The notes: generated by a model from the letters alone, not told the origin. Shown: positions 1-7,706, numbered from the stretch's first letter. The stretch is 20,347 nt of DNA from Zygnema circumcarinatum (GCA_037447605.1 CM074810.1:1788013-1808359); one strand, 5' to 3'. Numbers and translations are program-made.

Positions 1-300
1 GGGTGGAGAGGGAGAGGAGAGGGAGAGGGGAGGGGAAAGGGGAGGGGGGAGCGGGGAAGGAAGAGAAGGGGGGGAGAAGAGGGAGAGGAGAGGGAGAGGA
101 GAGGGGGGAGGTAGAGTAACAGTAGTACAGAGTAAAGAGTAGAGGGTAGTAGAGTGGGATAGCAGTAGAGTGGGGATAGCGCGGGGGAGGTGGAGGGAGA
201 GCGGAAAAGTGAAGCAACGAGAGATGGATAAGGGGGGGTGGAGTGAGAGAGAAAGTGAAAGGGAAAGGGTAAGGTAGTAAAAGATCAAAATATGCCATCG
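1..300. repeat. GA-rich low-complexity tract in a putative intron
   Basis: The first ~120 bases are almost only G and A (GGGAGAGG-type runs), followed by a short AGTAGAG-type repeat to about 250. No coding potential is visible. It lies downstream, on the minus strand, of the splice donor at 428-427, so it most likely belongs to intron 1 of the DUF7796-like gene. On the transcribed (minus) strand it reads as polypyrimidine, which would suit DNA approaching a 3' splice site. No acceptor can be fixed inside the window. Confidence 0.6.
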
Positions 301-428
301 CATTACCCACGGATAAATTTCATCGCAAGGGAACTTAGACATGAATATTTGACCTAATTTATATTTTTCATCCTTAAAATGTGAACGAAAAGAAAAAAAC
401 CAACAAGAAAAGGATCAGGTTATCTCAC

Positions 429-1197
429 CAGAAGGAATGTAAAACCGGTCTAATCGGAGCGACTCGAAATCTGAAAACGATTTTGACCAAAACCCGTCCG
501 GCCGGGTCCGCAAAATCCGCTTATACTGAAATCCACTTTTTTTTTCGTATTTTAAAATTAACTCCCGACAGCCTTCCACGAGCCCCAAGTACTTGAGCAG
601 TCCCTGCGGACCCTTTGGGGCCGCCAATGTTTTGTGGAGCAGTTCATGAACCATGTTGTCTAAGGGGACATCTTTTTGTTCAACAACTCGCAATGCCACA
701 ACATGGCTTTCATTCAATAGGTGCATTTTCCACGAATTTTTGTCTTTTGGGACGACGATAAATACGTCAGTTTTTCCGTTTAACGGAGTCAGGTACCGTT
801 CTATGCTCGGGCCCGTCAGTTCAAAGTGACGGAGTCCGCCAGCGAGGCAAACTGCCGTTCTCCATGGAACGGGATTAGGGTTTAGGGTTTTAGCGGGATC
901 GAAATTTAGGGTCTCAGAGGGCTCTGGGAAATCTGGGTCTTTTAGGGTTTTGAGGGTTCGTAGGGTTTCTAGGGTTTCTAGGGGAAGCACAGGTAGGTCG
1001 GTGCTAGGAAATAGGGTTTGGGGATGGCGGAAACATGCTTCTTCATGCTTACAATGTTTTTGGGCTTCAGGGGAAACAAATTGACTCAAAAGGAGGTACA
1101 ATGTAGGGAGGGAGAGGACAGCCCATATCAGAAAACTCGGTTTTTGGCAAAAAACCGAGGTTTGGGTTTTTTGGTTTGGCGGGTTTCGGGTCCTCAT
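429..1197 (-). CDS. DUF7796-like type II membrane protein, first exon (partial)
   Basis: Exon 1 of a protein that continues beyond the left edge. Visible: ATG at 1197-1195; a signal-anchor helix at residues ~21-40 (FLIWAVLSLPTLYLLLSQF); a stem at ~41-112; then a globular domain from ~114 with AVCLAGGLRHFELTGPSIERY, DVFIVVPKDKNSW, LKYLGLVEGCRELILKYE and ILRTRPDGFW. From memory, plant DUF7796 proteins carry the same blocks (AICLVGGARRFELTGPSI, LQYFNLVEGC, IVRTRVDGYW); they are thought to be Golgi glycosyltransferase-like, with no activity that I know to be established. The reading frame stops at 417-415, but a consensus donor (TCTG|GTGAGA, GT at 428-427) ends the exon after IPS in phase 1, where the family continues with a Gly-Ser-rich turn. 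The stem stretch LETLETLRTLKTLK (residues 73-86) is translated telomere-like repeat. The family call is fairly sure, the enzymatic role is not. Confidence 0.75.
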
Positions 1198-1208
1198 GAT
1201 GGCCGCAT
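1194..1208 (-). promoter_or_regulatory. Minimal uORF overlapping the start codon
   Basis: On the minus strand ATG-CGG-CCA-TCA-TGA begins 11 bases upstream of the DUF7796-like start codon and ends in an ATGA overlap with it. If the transcript includes it, ribosomes would terminate on top of the main AUG, which could allow reinitiation or repress translation. The transcription start is unknown. Confidence 0.35.
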
Positions 1209-1228
1209 TTCAGGCGCTACCTTTCGTC

Positions 1229-1248
1229 AAAACCCTAACTAGGGTTTT
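1229..1248. promoter_or_regulatory. Head-to-head telo-box pair upstream of the DUF7796-like gene
   Basis: AAAACCCTA and its exact reverse complement TAGGGTTTT are separated by two bases (AC), giving a perfect 9-bp-arm inverted repeat about 30 bp before the ATG at 1197. Telo-boxes (AAACCCTAA) are known plant promoter and 5'UTR elements; the inverted pairing is what is seen here, and its function is inferred. Confidence 0.5.
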
Positions 1249-1666
1249 AGGAGGGTTTTAAGTTCTCCCCTGTAAGGATCAATTTCCGTACAAACTGTCA
1301 GAAACGAAATCTCTACAACCCTAATTTATCCATTTTTTAGTTTCTACAATTCAAAAAAAAAAAGAAAAAAAAGGACGAATTTTGAGAGGTTCATTCCCTG
1401 AAACCTGCTCCTTCGAACCCTAATTTCTCCAACCCCCCTCTTTTCTGTTTTTACTTTACTTTTTTCTTTAAGCCCTAAACCCTAACCCCTTCCGGGTAGG
1501 TTTGAATGTAGGCCACTTTTTACTGGACGAGCCACTGACTGGCGTATAGCAAGTACTGTACAGTATGGCGCCGGCAGTTGGTACAGTAGGTACTGTTCGT
1601 ACGGTAGCCGTTGGTACCGTTTGATTCCGTCGTACCAGATCTTGTCGTATCAGAACCTGCCGTGTG
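1249..1666. other. Intergenic region upstream of the DUF7796-like gene
   Basis: No gene seen. Contains more telomere-like hexamers (about 1317-1325, 1416-1424, 1472-1488), an A-rich run near 1352-1372, and from 1550 a GTAC-rich stretch. The latter includes the 12-bp palindrome TACTGTACAGTA at 1554-1565, which recurs exactly at 2080-2091, and TAGGTACTGT near 1587-1596, matched in inverted orientation near 2086-2095. Confidence 0.5.
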
Positions 1667-1674
1667 AAACAAAT

Positions 1675-2058
1675 AGGGATGGATTAGTTACGACTATATA
1701 ATATATATTATATTATACAACTGTGACGACTAGATAACGGCTGATATATATTAATTTACAACGCCTTTACAACATGTACGGTCATACGGTCGTTCGACTG
1801 TACGGTATTATGCGGCCCGAGCACGAGCAGACAGAGAAAACCAGACGAACTCATTTCGCAACGCCAACGCCAAAACGACCTAATTTTGGTATGGTACGAC
1901 CGTACGACCGTTCGAGTACGGTCGTACGGTCGTTAATTGTTCAAAACGAGTGGGTATAATATATGTAATAAAGTGTTTTACTTTGTAATATATTACTAAT
2001 TTTAAACCCGTTGTAAAGTATATAATATATTCGGAATTTATAACGCGGGCCATCCCTA
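1675..2058. mobile_element. hAT-like MITE (384 bp, non-autonomous)
   Basis: The ends are the inverted repeat TAGGGATGG (1675-1683) and CCATCCCTA (2050-2058). They are flanked by GAAACAAA (1667-1674) and GAAACAAT (2059-2066), an 8-bp target site duplication with 7 of 8 matches. An 8-bp duplication and termini of the form T/CAGGGATG are typical of hAT transposons (the maize Ac ends are similar, from memory). The interior is AT-rich near both ends, has no transposase reading frame, and carries a 16-bp-arm hairpin in the middle. The short perfect TIR (9 bp) is the main weakness. Confidence 0.7.
1896..1933. repeat. Perfect 16-bp inverted repeat (GTAC type)
   Basis: The arm ACGACCGTACGACCGT (1896-1911) and its exact complement (1918-1933) are separated by the 6-base loop TCGAGT. 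Each arm is itself two copies of ACGACCGT. The same ACGGTCGTACGG string recurs at 10799-10815. It lies inside the MITE. Confidence 0.85.
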
Positions 2059-2350
2059 GAAACAATACAAGAAGGTCGTTACTGTACAGTACCTACTATT
2101 TGTCATTTTGAGCCTGGTAAATTTGTCGTTTAGTGCTTGCTGACGGAATATCGTATGAATAGTCGGTATATTGAGTGTACAGGTGTGCCATTAACCGACA
2201 TCTCAAAGTCGACGTTTTCCGTTTATTACCGTACGGTCTCAGTACGGACGAATCTGAAAACTAACGGCACCATACACATGTCTAATCCCACGCCGCACAT
2301 CTGCAGTCAACCAATTAGAATAAGCCGTACAGCGAAACAATCTGCCGGCC

Positions 2351-2410
2351 GGCGATATTCGTGACAAACTGGCGATATTCCTGACGGACAGGCGATATTT
2401 GATCCGAGGC
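2351..2410. repeat. Three tandem copies of a 20-bp unit
   Basis: GGCGATATT begins at 2351, 2371 and 2391, exactly 20 bases apart. The remaining 11 bases of each unit vary (CGTGACAAACT, CCTGACGGACA, TGATCCGAGGC). It is preceded by the palindrome GCCGGCCGGC at 2343-2352. Confidence 0.8.
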
Positions 2411-2656
2411 GGCCGATACGGACCATTCCATTATTTCTTAGCGCATAAAAGGCATCGTGTTGGCGGCGTCTCCATTGCCTGACATTTATCGGATTTCACA
2501 GTAGCACGGCTCACATGGAACTGGAGCTACTCCCCCTTTTCGAAAATGTGAACGCTCCTAACAAGATAAATCCCTCATAAAATAGGGGGTCATAATAAAA
2601 CCCTAAAATTCCAAAATCCCGATTCAGTCGGGATGCGTCCCAAACCGCCCCCCGAA

Positions 2657-2684
2657 ATAGGGGGAGTCAGACCTTGACCATCGC
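2657..2684 (-). repeat. Dispersed 'GGTCAAGGTCTGACTCCCCC' family, copy A
   Basis: Read on the minus strand: GCGATGGTCAAGGTCTGACT followed by CCCCCTAT. The same core is found at 2838-2852 (partial), 3888-3916 and 8222-8252, in mixed orientations, so it is a dispersed repeat rather than local duplication. Confidence 0.75.
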
Positions 2685-2856
2685 TTACGAAATTCCCGAA
2701 TTCCTTATACTAAAAGTCACTACTTTCGTGTACGAATTCCGGGTCGGGATCCGCGGCTCCGCCGAGCCCAGCCGTACCGAAATGCGTGTACCTAGCCAAT
2801 ACTTAATTCGTCCGACAGGCTTACGAAATTGATTTGGCGATGGTCAAGGTCTTCGC

Positions 2857-3231
2857 AGTTCGGACCAGTGGATCGGCAACCATTGGACAACCATTGGATG
2901 GCAATGGTTGGACGTCTACTGGTTGGCAACCAGTCGACTGGTTGCCAACCAGTGGATGCCACTGGTTGGCAACCAGTCGAATGGTTGTTTCGGTTTGCAA
3001 CCACTGGTTGGCAACCAGTCGAATGGTTGCCTACCAGTGGATCCACTGGTTGGCAACCAGTCGACTGGTTTGGAACCAGTGGATGCCACTGGTTGGCAAT
3101 CAGTCGAATGGTTGTTTCGATCCGCAACCACTGGTTGGCAACCAGTCGAATGGTTGTTTCGATCCGGCGGCACTGGTTGGCAACCAGTCGAATGGTTATA
3201 TCCATTAAATCAAATGGTTGGCAACCATTAA
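2857..3231. repeat. Hairpin array A (ACTGGTT-NNN-AACCAGT)
   Basis: The array is built from ACTGGTTGGCAACCAGT, a 7-bp stem with a 3-base centre, spaced at ~42 bp by linkers such as CGAATGGTTGTTTCGATCC. Six exact copies, one with a stem change (AATCAGT) and variants with centres GCC and TGG are visible. The array edges use a variant stem (AATGGTT/AACCATT). No stop codons fall in several frames on both strands, so long open frames here are artefacts. Confidence 0.9.
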
Positions 3232-3235
3232 ATCA

Positions 3236-3460
3236 CTAGTTGTAGCGAACTGAACGCTACAGTTACCAAAATGCCGTCGGCGTTTCGGAGAAAACTATTA
3301 CGGTTCGGTCGTACAGAATCTCCGTACAACCGTACGATTCGGATGTACGAATTCGTACGCATCTGTACGGATCAGGCTTGTTACACTAGTTGTCAACGGT
3401 TGGCAACCCACCAAAAAACACATACGACCCATTTTTGCAAAAAGGCATAATTTCAGAAAT
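3236..3460. other. Spacer between the hairpin arrays
   Basis: Non-repetitive, no gene. It carries CACTAGTTGT at both edges (near 3233 and 3384) and a cluster of GTAC-containing strings between 3300 and 3370 (CGGTCGTACAG, CCGTACAACCGTACG, CGTACGCATCTGTACGG). Confidence 0.6.
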
Positions 3461-3852
3461 TCAATGGTTGCCAACCATTGGATCACTGGTTCCGAACCAG
3501 TCGAATGGTTGTTTCAGTCCTGCGCCACTGGTTCGCAACCAGTCGACTGGTTTCCAACCAGTGGATCCACTGGTTGGCAACCAGTCGACTGGTTTGAAAC
3601 CAGTGGATGCCACTGGTTGGCAACCAGTCGAATGGTTGTTTCGATCTGGCGGCACTGGTTGGCAACCAGTCGAATGGTTGTTTCGATCCGGCGGCACTGG
3701 TTGGCAACCAGTCAAATGGTTGCCAACCAGTGGCATCCACTGGTTCCAAACCAGTCGAATGGTTGTTTCGGTCCTGAGCCACTGGTTGGCAACCAGTCGA
3801 ATGGTTGTTTCGGTCCGCAACCACTGGTTGCCAACCAGTCGACTGGTTTGTC
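3461..3852. repeat. Hairpin array B (ACTGGTT-NNN-AACCAGT)
   Basis: Same building blocks as array A, in the same orientation. Five exact ACTGGTTGGCAACCAGT copies are visible, plus copies whose stems are intact but whose 3-base centres are CCG, CGC, TCC, TGA, CCA or GCC. It starts with the edge variant AATGGTTGCCAACCATT (3463-3479) and ends at TCGACTGGTTTGTC. Stem conservation with variable centres is the notable property. Confidence 0.9.
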
Positions 3853-3870
3853 TAATGGTCCGATCTGTGA

Positions 3871-3905
3871 AGGTCTTACTCCCCCTAATAGGGGGAGTCA
3901 GACCT
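3871..3905. repeat. Imperfect palindrome, dispersed family copy C
   Basis: The arms ACTCCCCCTA (3878-3887) and TAGGGGGAGT (3889-3898) pair around a single A. The pairing continues outward through AGGTCT/AGACCT after one mismatch, giving 17-bp arms. The right half continues into the dispersed family core on the minus strand (to 3916). Confidence 0.8.
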
Positions 3906-3928
3906 TGACCATCGCCAAATCAATTTCG

Positions 3929-4359
3929 CCAGCCCTTCGCGCCAATTCTGCTCTGTACGGCAGGCCTTTTTCGCCAAAAGTGGACGTTCGACAGGCTCGG
4001 GCGTCACGAATTCAAGAAAGCAATTATTTTACCTTCGTATCTCCGAGCCAGGTCTGACCCCCCCCTTTTCGCCCCGCCGCGCTCCCTCCGCCGCCTGCCG
4101 CCCGCCGCCCTCCGTTTTGTCGCCACGCGCGTCACCACCGCGCGAGCGCCGTCCCACCGCGGCGCCTCGCGCCCGCCGCCTGCTCGCCTGCTAGCTCGCT
4201 GCGAGCTCAGATCTGCACGGGTTTAGGGCTTAGGGTTCCTCCCTCGCCACCGCCCGAGCCATCCTTGCAGGGGAGTGAGCAGAGCGTCGTCTCGCCTTCC
4301 CCCAGTGAACGGTGAGCGGTGAGTCGGCGACGACGGCAAAAGCGCGATCGGTTTTTAGG
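3929..4359. other. GC-rich intergenic region left of the inverted duplication
   Basis: No gene seen. From ~4050 to 4200 it is strongly C/G-rich with many CpG and CCGCC strings, as in an unmethylated promoter region. Telomere-like GGGTTTAGGGCTTAGGGTT occurs at about 4219-4237, and GACGACGGC occurs at 4329-4337, just outside the duplication boundary. Confidence 0.45.
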
Positions 4360-4467
4360 GACGACGGCGGACTTGAGCAGCGGTGAGTCCTTGCCCTTGC
4401 CCCTGCCCGTGCCTCCCCTGCCCCTGCTCCTGCCTCCCTTGCCTTTGCCCATGCCTCCCTTGTCTCC

Positions 4468-4910
4468 CTTGCTGCTGTTGCTATTGCTGCTGCTTTTTCT
4501 GCTGCTGCTGTTCTTGCTGCCGTTCGTGCTGCTGCTGGTGTTGATGTTGTTGCTGCTTTTTCTCCTGCTGTTGCTGTTGTTATAATGCTGCTGCTGCTTT
4601 TTCTGGTGCTGCTTTTTCAACTCTTGCTTTTTCTTTCCTGTTGTTGCTATTGCTGTTGTTGCTACTGTTGCTGCTGCTGCTGCTGTTGATGTTGCTGTTG
4701 CTTTTTCTGCTCTTGCCTTTTCTCCTGCTGCTCTTGCTGCTATTGCTATTGCAGTGTTGCTGCTGTTACTCTTGCTGCTGCTGCTGCTATTCTTCTTTTT
4801 CTACTGCTGCTGCTGTTGCTGTTGTTTATGCTGCTGCTATTGTCGATGCCGCTGCTGCTGCTTTTTGTGGTGTTGCTTTTTCTGCTTTTGCTTTTATGCT
4901 GTTACTGCGG
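4468..4910 (+). repeat. Impure CTG/TTG trinucleotide tract, left arm
   Basis: Roughly 440 bases of CTG, TTG, CTT and CTA triplets interrupted by TTTTTC runs. Translation gives only poly-Leu, poly-Phe or poly-Cys. The transcribed strand could fold as CUG hairpins. It mirrors 7224-7706 on the right arm. Confidence 0.85.
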
Positions 4911-4950
4911 CAGCAATTTTTATTATTTTTTGGATGTTGCATTTGGTATT

Positions 4951-4995
4951 CTGCATTCTTCATTCCTCATTTCGCAATCCGCATTCCGCATTTTG
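4951..4995 (+). repeat. GCATTCC 7-bp repeat, first left unit
   Basis: Degenerate copies of GCATTCC/GCATTCT, including TCCGCATTCCGCATTTTGCC at the end. The same heptamer repeats occur in the other units of the inverted duplication. Confidence 0.7.
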
Positions 4996-5149
4996 CCTCC
5001 CTTGCCCATGCCCCAGCCTCCTTTGCCTTTGCCCCTTGCTGTGTTGCCCTTGCCTCTGTCTTCCCTTCCTTTTGCTTGTGCCTCTCATTCCTTCGCTTAT
5101 GCTTTTGCTGCGTGTATGAGTGTGTGTTATTCCTTCCCCTCCCCATTAA

Positions 5150-5220
5150 GTCGAAGTGGCGGATTGGTTACGCAACTGTTGCAAAACAGTAGTAAAGGGG
5201 TTCAAATCCCCTCTTCGACT
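5150..5220 (+). tRNA. tRNA-Cys (GCA)-like gene, copy 1
   Basis: 71 bases folding as a cloverleaf: acceptor GTCGAAG/CTTCGAC (7 bp, perfect), D stem GCG/CGC, anticodon stem ACTGT/ACAGT around TGCAAA, variable AGTAA, and T arm AGGGG-TTCAAAT-CCCCT. The discriminator is T, the expected cysteine identity base. Anticodon GCA follows a T at position 33. The A box (TGGCGGATTGG) and B box (GGTTCAAATCC) fit pol III consensus, and a T5 terminator lies at ~5244-5248. Oddity: with five stem pairs the anticodon loop has 6 bases, one fewer than normal; with four pairs it has 8. No encoded CCA. The D and anticodon arms resemble bacterial tRNA-Cys as I remember it. The isotype is likely, functionality uncertain. 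Confidence 0.75.
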
Positions 5221-5414
5221 TGTAGTGTTTACTCATTCTTCTATTTTTATTATTTAAAGTTTTTGTGTTTTTGCTTCATATGCCAAGCATATGTTGTTAT
5301 TTTTTCTAGTTGTTTTTATTCCAGCTATCCATTCTTTATTCTATATATTATTCTATATGCTTCTGCTACTGCTATTGCTATTGCGGCATGCTTTTTCTTT
5401 TGCTGCTACATTTT

Positions 5415-5490
5415 GCATTCCGCATTCCCTAGTCGGCATTCCGCATTCCGCATTCTGCATTCCGCATTCTGCATTCCGCATTCTGCATTT
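5415..5490 (+). repeat. GCATTCC/GCATTCT 7-bp tandem array
   Basis: About ten heptamers alternate GCATTCC and GCATTCT, with one interruption (CTAGTCG). This is the best preserved of the three heptamer arrays in the inverted duplication. Confidence 0.85.
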
Positions 5491-5636
5491 CGCAGTCTGC
5501 CTCCCTTGCCCTTGCCCTGCCTCCCTTGCCTTTGCCCCTTACTATGTTGCCCTTGCCTTTGTCTACCGCCTCCAGTTCCTTTGCCTATGCTTGTGTTGTG
5601 TGTATGAGTGTACGTTATTCCTCCCCTTCCAATTAA

Positions 5637-5707
5637 GTCGAAGTGGCGAATTGGTTACGCAACTATTGCAAAACAGTAATAAAAGGGTTCAAATTCCCTC
5701 TCCAACT
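5637..5707 (+). pseudogene. tRNA-Cys-like copy 2, decayed
   Basis: Aligned end to end with copy 1 (same 71-base length), but the acceptor stem has two mismatches (3' side CTCCAAC against GTCGAAG). The anticodon stem (ACTAT/ACAGT) and T stem (AAGGG/TCCCT) are also damaged, and the B box reads GGTTCAAATTC. The discriminator T is kept. Probably a non-functional tRNA relic. Confidence 0.7.
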
Positions 5708-5800
5708 TGTAGTGTTTATTCTATTTTTATTCACTTATAGTTTTGGTGTTTTTGCGTCATATGTCAAATATTTGTTGTTATTTTTTTGTTATCTTTTTTG

Positions 5801-6512
5801 CTTTTTGCCTTTATTTGTTTCAATTGATAAGATTGTATAAATGTTTCTGAATCTTCCTTTAGCATACACAACTACTACTCTTTCTTTGTTCTTATAAAAA
5901 CACATTAACGCAAATAATTCATACACATATATACATACACACAAACATATATAAAAATACTTCTTGTATACAAAATAAAAACCTTGTCTCATTATAAAAA
6001 CTTGTGCCATTCATTCTCAATTTAGTAAATACTGGCATCACTAAGACACCCCCCCCCTGCCCTCCCTCCCTCCCTCTCTCTATGCACACACTTTTTTGAG
6101 TTCTCCTATATTCTACTTTAAGCGATTCTAAATGCAAATAATATCATGTTATAACATTGATGGGTTTTTACGCTGCTCCAATAATGCGTAATCTGTGTTC
6201 TTCTTAAGAATCTTAGATTTGTCATTTCTGTTCTTCTTCTTCATCTTGGATTCGCCTTGCCTCAGTAAACTCTCATTGTTGTTTCTCCCACTCCAATTCG
6301 TTGCATCTTCACTTGAGATTCCACTTCTTGATCTTGGATTTGCCTTGCCTCAGTAAAACTCTCATTGTTGTTTCTCCCACTACAGTCTTTGTCGTTGCAT
6401 CTTCACTTGAGATTCCACACAAGCCATTACTTTGTGTTTCATTTGTACATTCATGGGAGAAGCGTATTCAATGTTCTAAATTGCGCTAAAACAACAACCC
6501 AATTCAAAGTTC
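5801..6512. other. Unduplicated centre of the inverted duplication
   Basis: AT-rich, no gene seen. Contains a C-run and CCCT repeats at 6049-6080, ACACATATATACA-type dinucleotide DNA at 5920-5955, and an 88-bp tandem duplication (6244-6418). It would be the loop if the arms paired. Confidence 0.6.
6244..6418. repeat. 88-bp tandem duplication
   Basis: TCTTGGATT.GCCTTGCCTC at 6244 recurs at 6332. Both copies run through CTCATTGTTGTTTCTCCCAC to CTTCACTTGAGATTCCAC, with a small indel between CCAC and GTTGCATC. Confidence 0.8.
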
Positions 6513-6800
6513 AATGACATACAATCATACACACAATAGAAGCATAAGCAAAGGAAGAGGGGCACAAGCAAAGGCAAGGAAGACAAAGGCAAGGGCAACA
6601 CAGCAAAGGGCAAAGGCAAGGGAGGCTGGGGCAGGAGCAAGGGAGGCAAAATGCGTATTGCAGAAAGCAGCATCAAAAACAAAAAAAAAAGAATGTTGCA
6701 ACAGCAGCAAGAGCAACAGCAGCAACAGCAACAGCAGATAGGATAAAATATAGAATAAAGAGTAGATAGATCGAATAAAAACAACTAAAAAAAAATAACA
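6513..6800 (-). repeat. Second right unit, truncated before its tRNA
   Basis: On the minus strand it repeats the unit: CTG-rich start (6740-6690), a reduced GCATTC segment, CCTTGCC repeats and TGTGTGTATGATTGTATGTCATT. It then diverges at 6513, exactly where the other units enter the CCATTAAG leader and tRNA. So three tRNA copies remain from four units. Confidence 0.7.
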
Positions 6801-6874
6801 ACAAATATTTGGCATATGAAGCAAAAACACAAAAAGTTTAAATAAATAAAAATAGAAAGTGAATAAACACTACA

Positions 6875-6945
6875 AGTTGAAGAGGGGATTTGAACCCCTT
6901 TATTACTGTTTTGCAACAGTTGCGTAACCAATCTGCCACTTCAAC
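6875..6945 (-). tRNA. tRNA-Cys (GCA)-like gene, copy 3
   Basis: 71 bases, same cloverleaf as copy 1. The acceptor is GTTGAAG/CTTCAAC: both sides of the third pair changed (C-G to T-A), so pairing is kept. The D stem is GCA/CGC with one mismatch, the anticodon arm is identical to copy 1 (GCA anticodon), the T arm is intact, the B box GGTTCAAATCC is intact and the discriminator is T. The covarying pair is the best sign in the window of selection on tRNA structure. It shares the unusual 6-base anticodon loop. The flanking tail (TGTAGTGTTTATTC, then a T5 run) matches copy 1. Confidence 0.75.
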
Positions 6946-7100
6946 TTAATAGGGAGAGGAAAGAATGACATACAATCATACACACAACAGAAGCATAAGC
7001 AAAGAAACGAGGGGCAAAAGCAAAGGCAACGAAGACAGAGGCAAGGGCAACACAGCAAGGGGCAAAGGCAAGAGAGGCTGGAGCAAGTGCACGGGAGGCA

Positions 7101-7160
7101 GAATGCGGAATGCGGAATGCCGAATGTCGAATGCGGAATGCGGAATGCCGAATGCGGAAT
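7101..7160 (-). repeat. GCATTCC 7-bp tandem array, right arm
   Basis: Minus-strand counterpart of the left-arm heptamer repeats: GGAATGC/CGAATGC units in tandem on the plus strand (about eight). It separates the CAG tract from the CCTTGCC segment as in the left arm. Confidence 0.85.
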
Positions 7161-7223
7161 GGGAAATGAAGCAGCAAAAAAAAAAAAATGAATGCTGTTG
7201 TGCAGCAAAAAAACAAAATGAAT

Positions 7224-7706
7224 GCTGTAGCAGCAGCAACAAGAGCAGCAAGGGCAGCAACCGCAACAGCAGCAGCAGCAGCAGGAGGAGGAGCAGGAGT
7301 GGGAGCAGGAGCAGCAGCACAGCAACAGTAGCAGCAGCAGAAAAAGAAGCAGAAGCAATAGGCGCAACAGCAGTAGAAAAAGCAGCAGCAAAAAAAAACA
7401 GAAGCAATAAGAGCAACAACAGAAGCAGAAGCAACAGCAACAACAACAGCAGTAGTAGCAGCAGCAGCAGAAAAAGAAGCAGCAGCAGTAGCAACAGCAG
7501 AAGCAGCAGCAATAGCAACAGCAGACGCAGAAGCAGCAGCCAGCACCAGCAGCAAGAGCAGCAGCAGCACAGAAATAGCAGCAGCAGCAAAAAAAAGCAC
7601 CAGCAAGAAAAGCAGCAGCAACAGCAGCACAGCAATAGCAACAGCAGCAGAAAAAGAAGCAGCAAAAAAAAACCAGCAGCAGCAGCAGCAGCAGAAAGAG
7701 CAGCAA
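7224..7706 (-). repeat. Impure CTG/CAG trinucleotide tract, right arm
   Basis: About 480 bases of CAG, CAA, AAG and TAG-type triplets on the plus strand (CTG-rich on the minus strand), mirroring 4468-4910. Pure runs reach four to six CAG units near 7269-7282 and 7676-7691. Open frames across it code for poly-Ser/Arg/Asn or poly-Leu only. Confidence 0.85.

Larger units (their letters stand above)
2067..2823. other. Intergenic region without genes
   Basis: No convincing coding sequence. It holds GTAC-type palindromes (2080-2091), a three-copy 20-bp repeat (2351-2410), a possible TATA-like GCATAAAAGG near 2441-2450, and a member of the dispersed GGTCAAGGTCTGACTCCCCC family on the minus strand at 2657-2684. 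EcoRI-like GAATTC strings near 2698 and 2735 are not otherwise remarkable. Confidence 0.5.
2824..3928. mobile_element. 1.1-kb unit with 29-bp terminal inverted repeats enclosing hairpin arrays
   Basis: Bases 2824-2852 match the reverse complement of 3900-3928 at all 29 positions (the repeat begins CGAAATTGATTTGG and ends CAAGGTCT). Between them are two hairpin arrays (2857-3231 and 3461-3852), a 225-bp non-repetitive spacer rich in GTAC strings, and an imperfect palindrome at 3871-3905 next to the right end. No transposase frame is present. The ends belong to the dispersed family also seen at 2657 and 8222. No clean target duplication was found outside the ends, so it may be a foldback or MITE-like element, or an inverted pair of repeat-family members that captured the arrays. 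Confidence 0.5.
5330..5800 (+). repeat. Second left unit of the inverted duplication
   Basis: A direct, shorter copy of the left-arm unit. It has a brief CTG-rich start (5360-5400), an expanded GCATTCC array (5415-5490), a CCCTTGCC segment, TGTGTGTATGAGTGT, the tRNA-like sequence at 5637-5707 and the AT-rich tail to about 5800. Confidence 0.75.

Noticed and set aside
2857-3852. CRISPR array
   Set aside because: Repeats are palindromic but of unequal spacing, spacers are themselves repeat variants, no cas-like genes occur, and the context is eukaryotic.
2792-3908. Long open frames on both strands across the hairpin arrays (up to ~200 codons)
   Set aside because: The repeat unit lacks stop codons in most frames, so openness is expected. 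The peptides are pure repeat (GWQPVEWL, HWLATSRMVV) and no start or conserved domain is visible.
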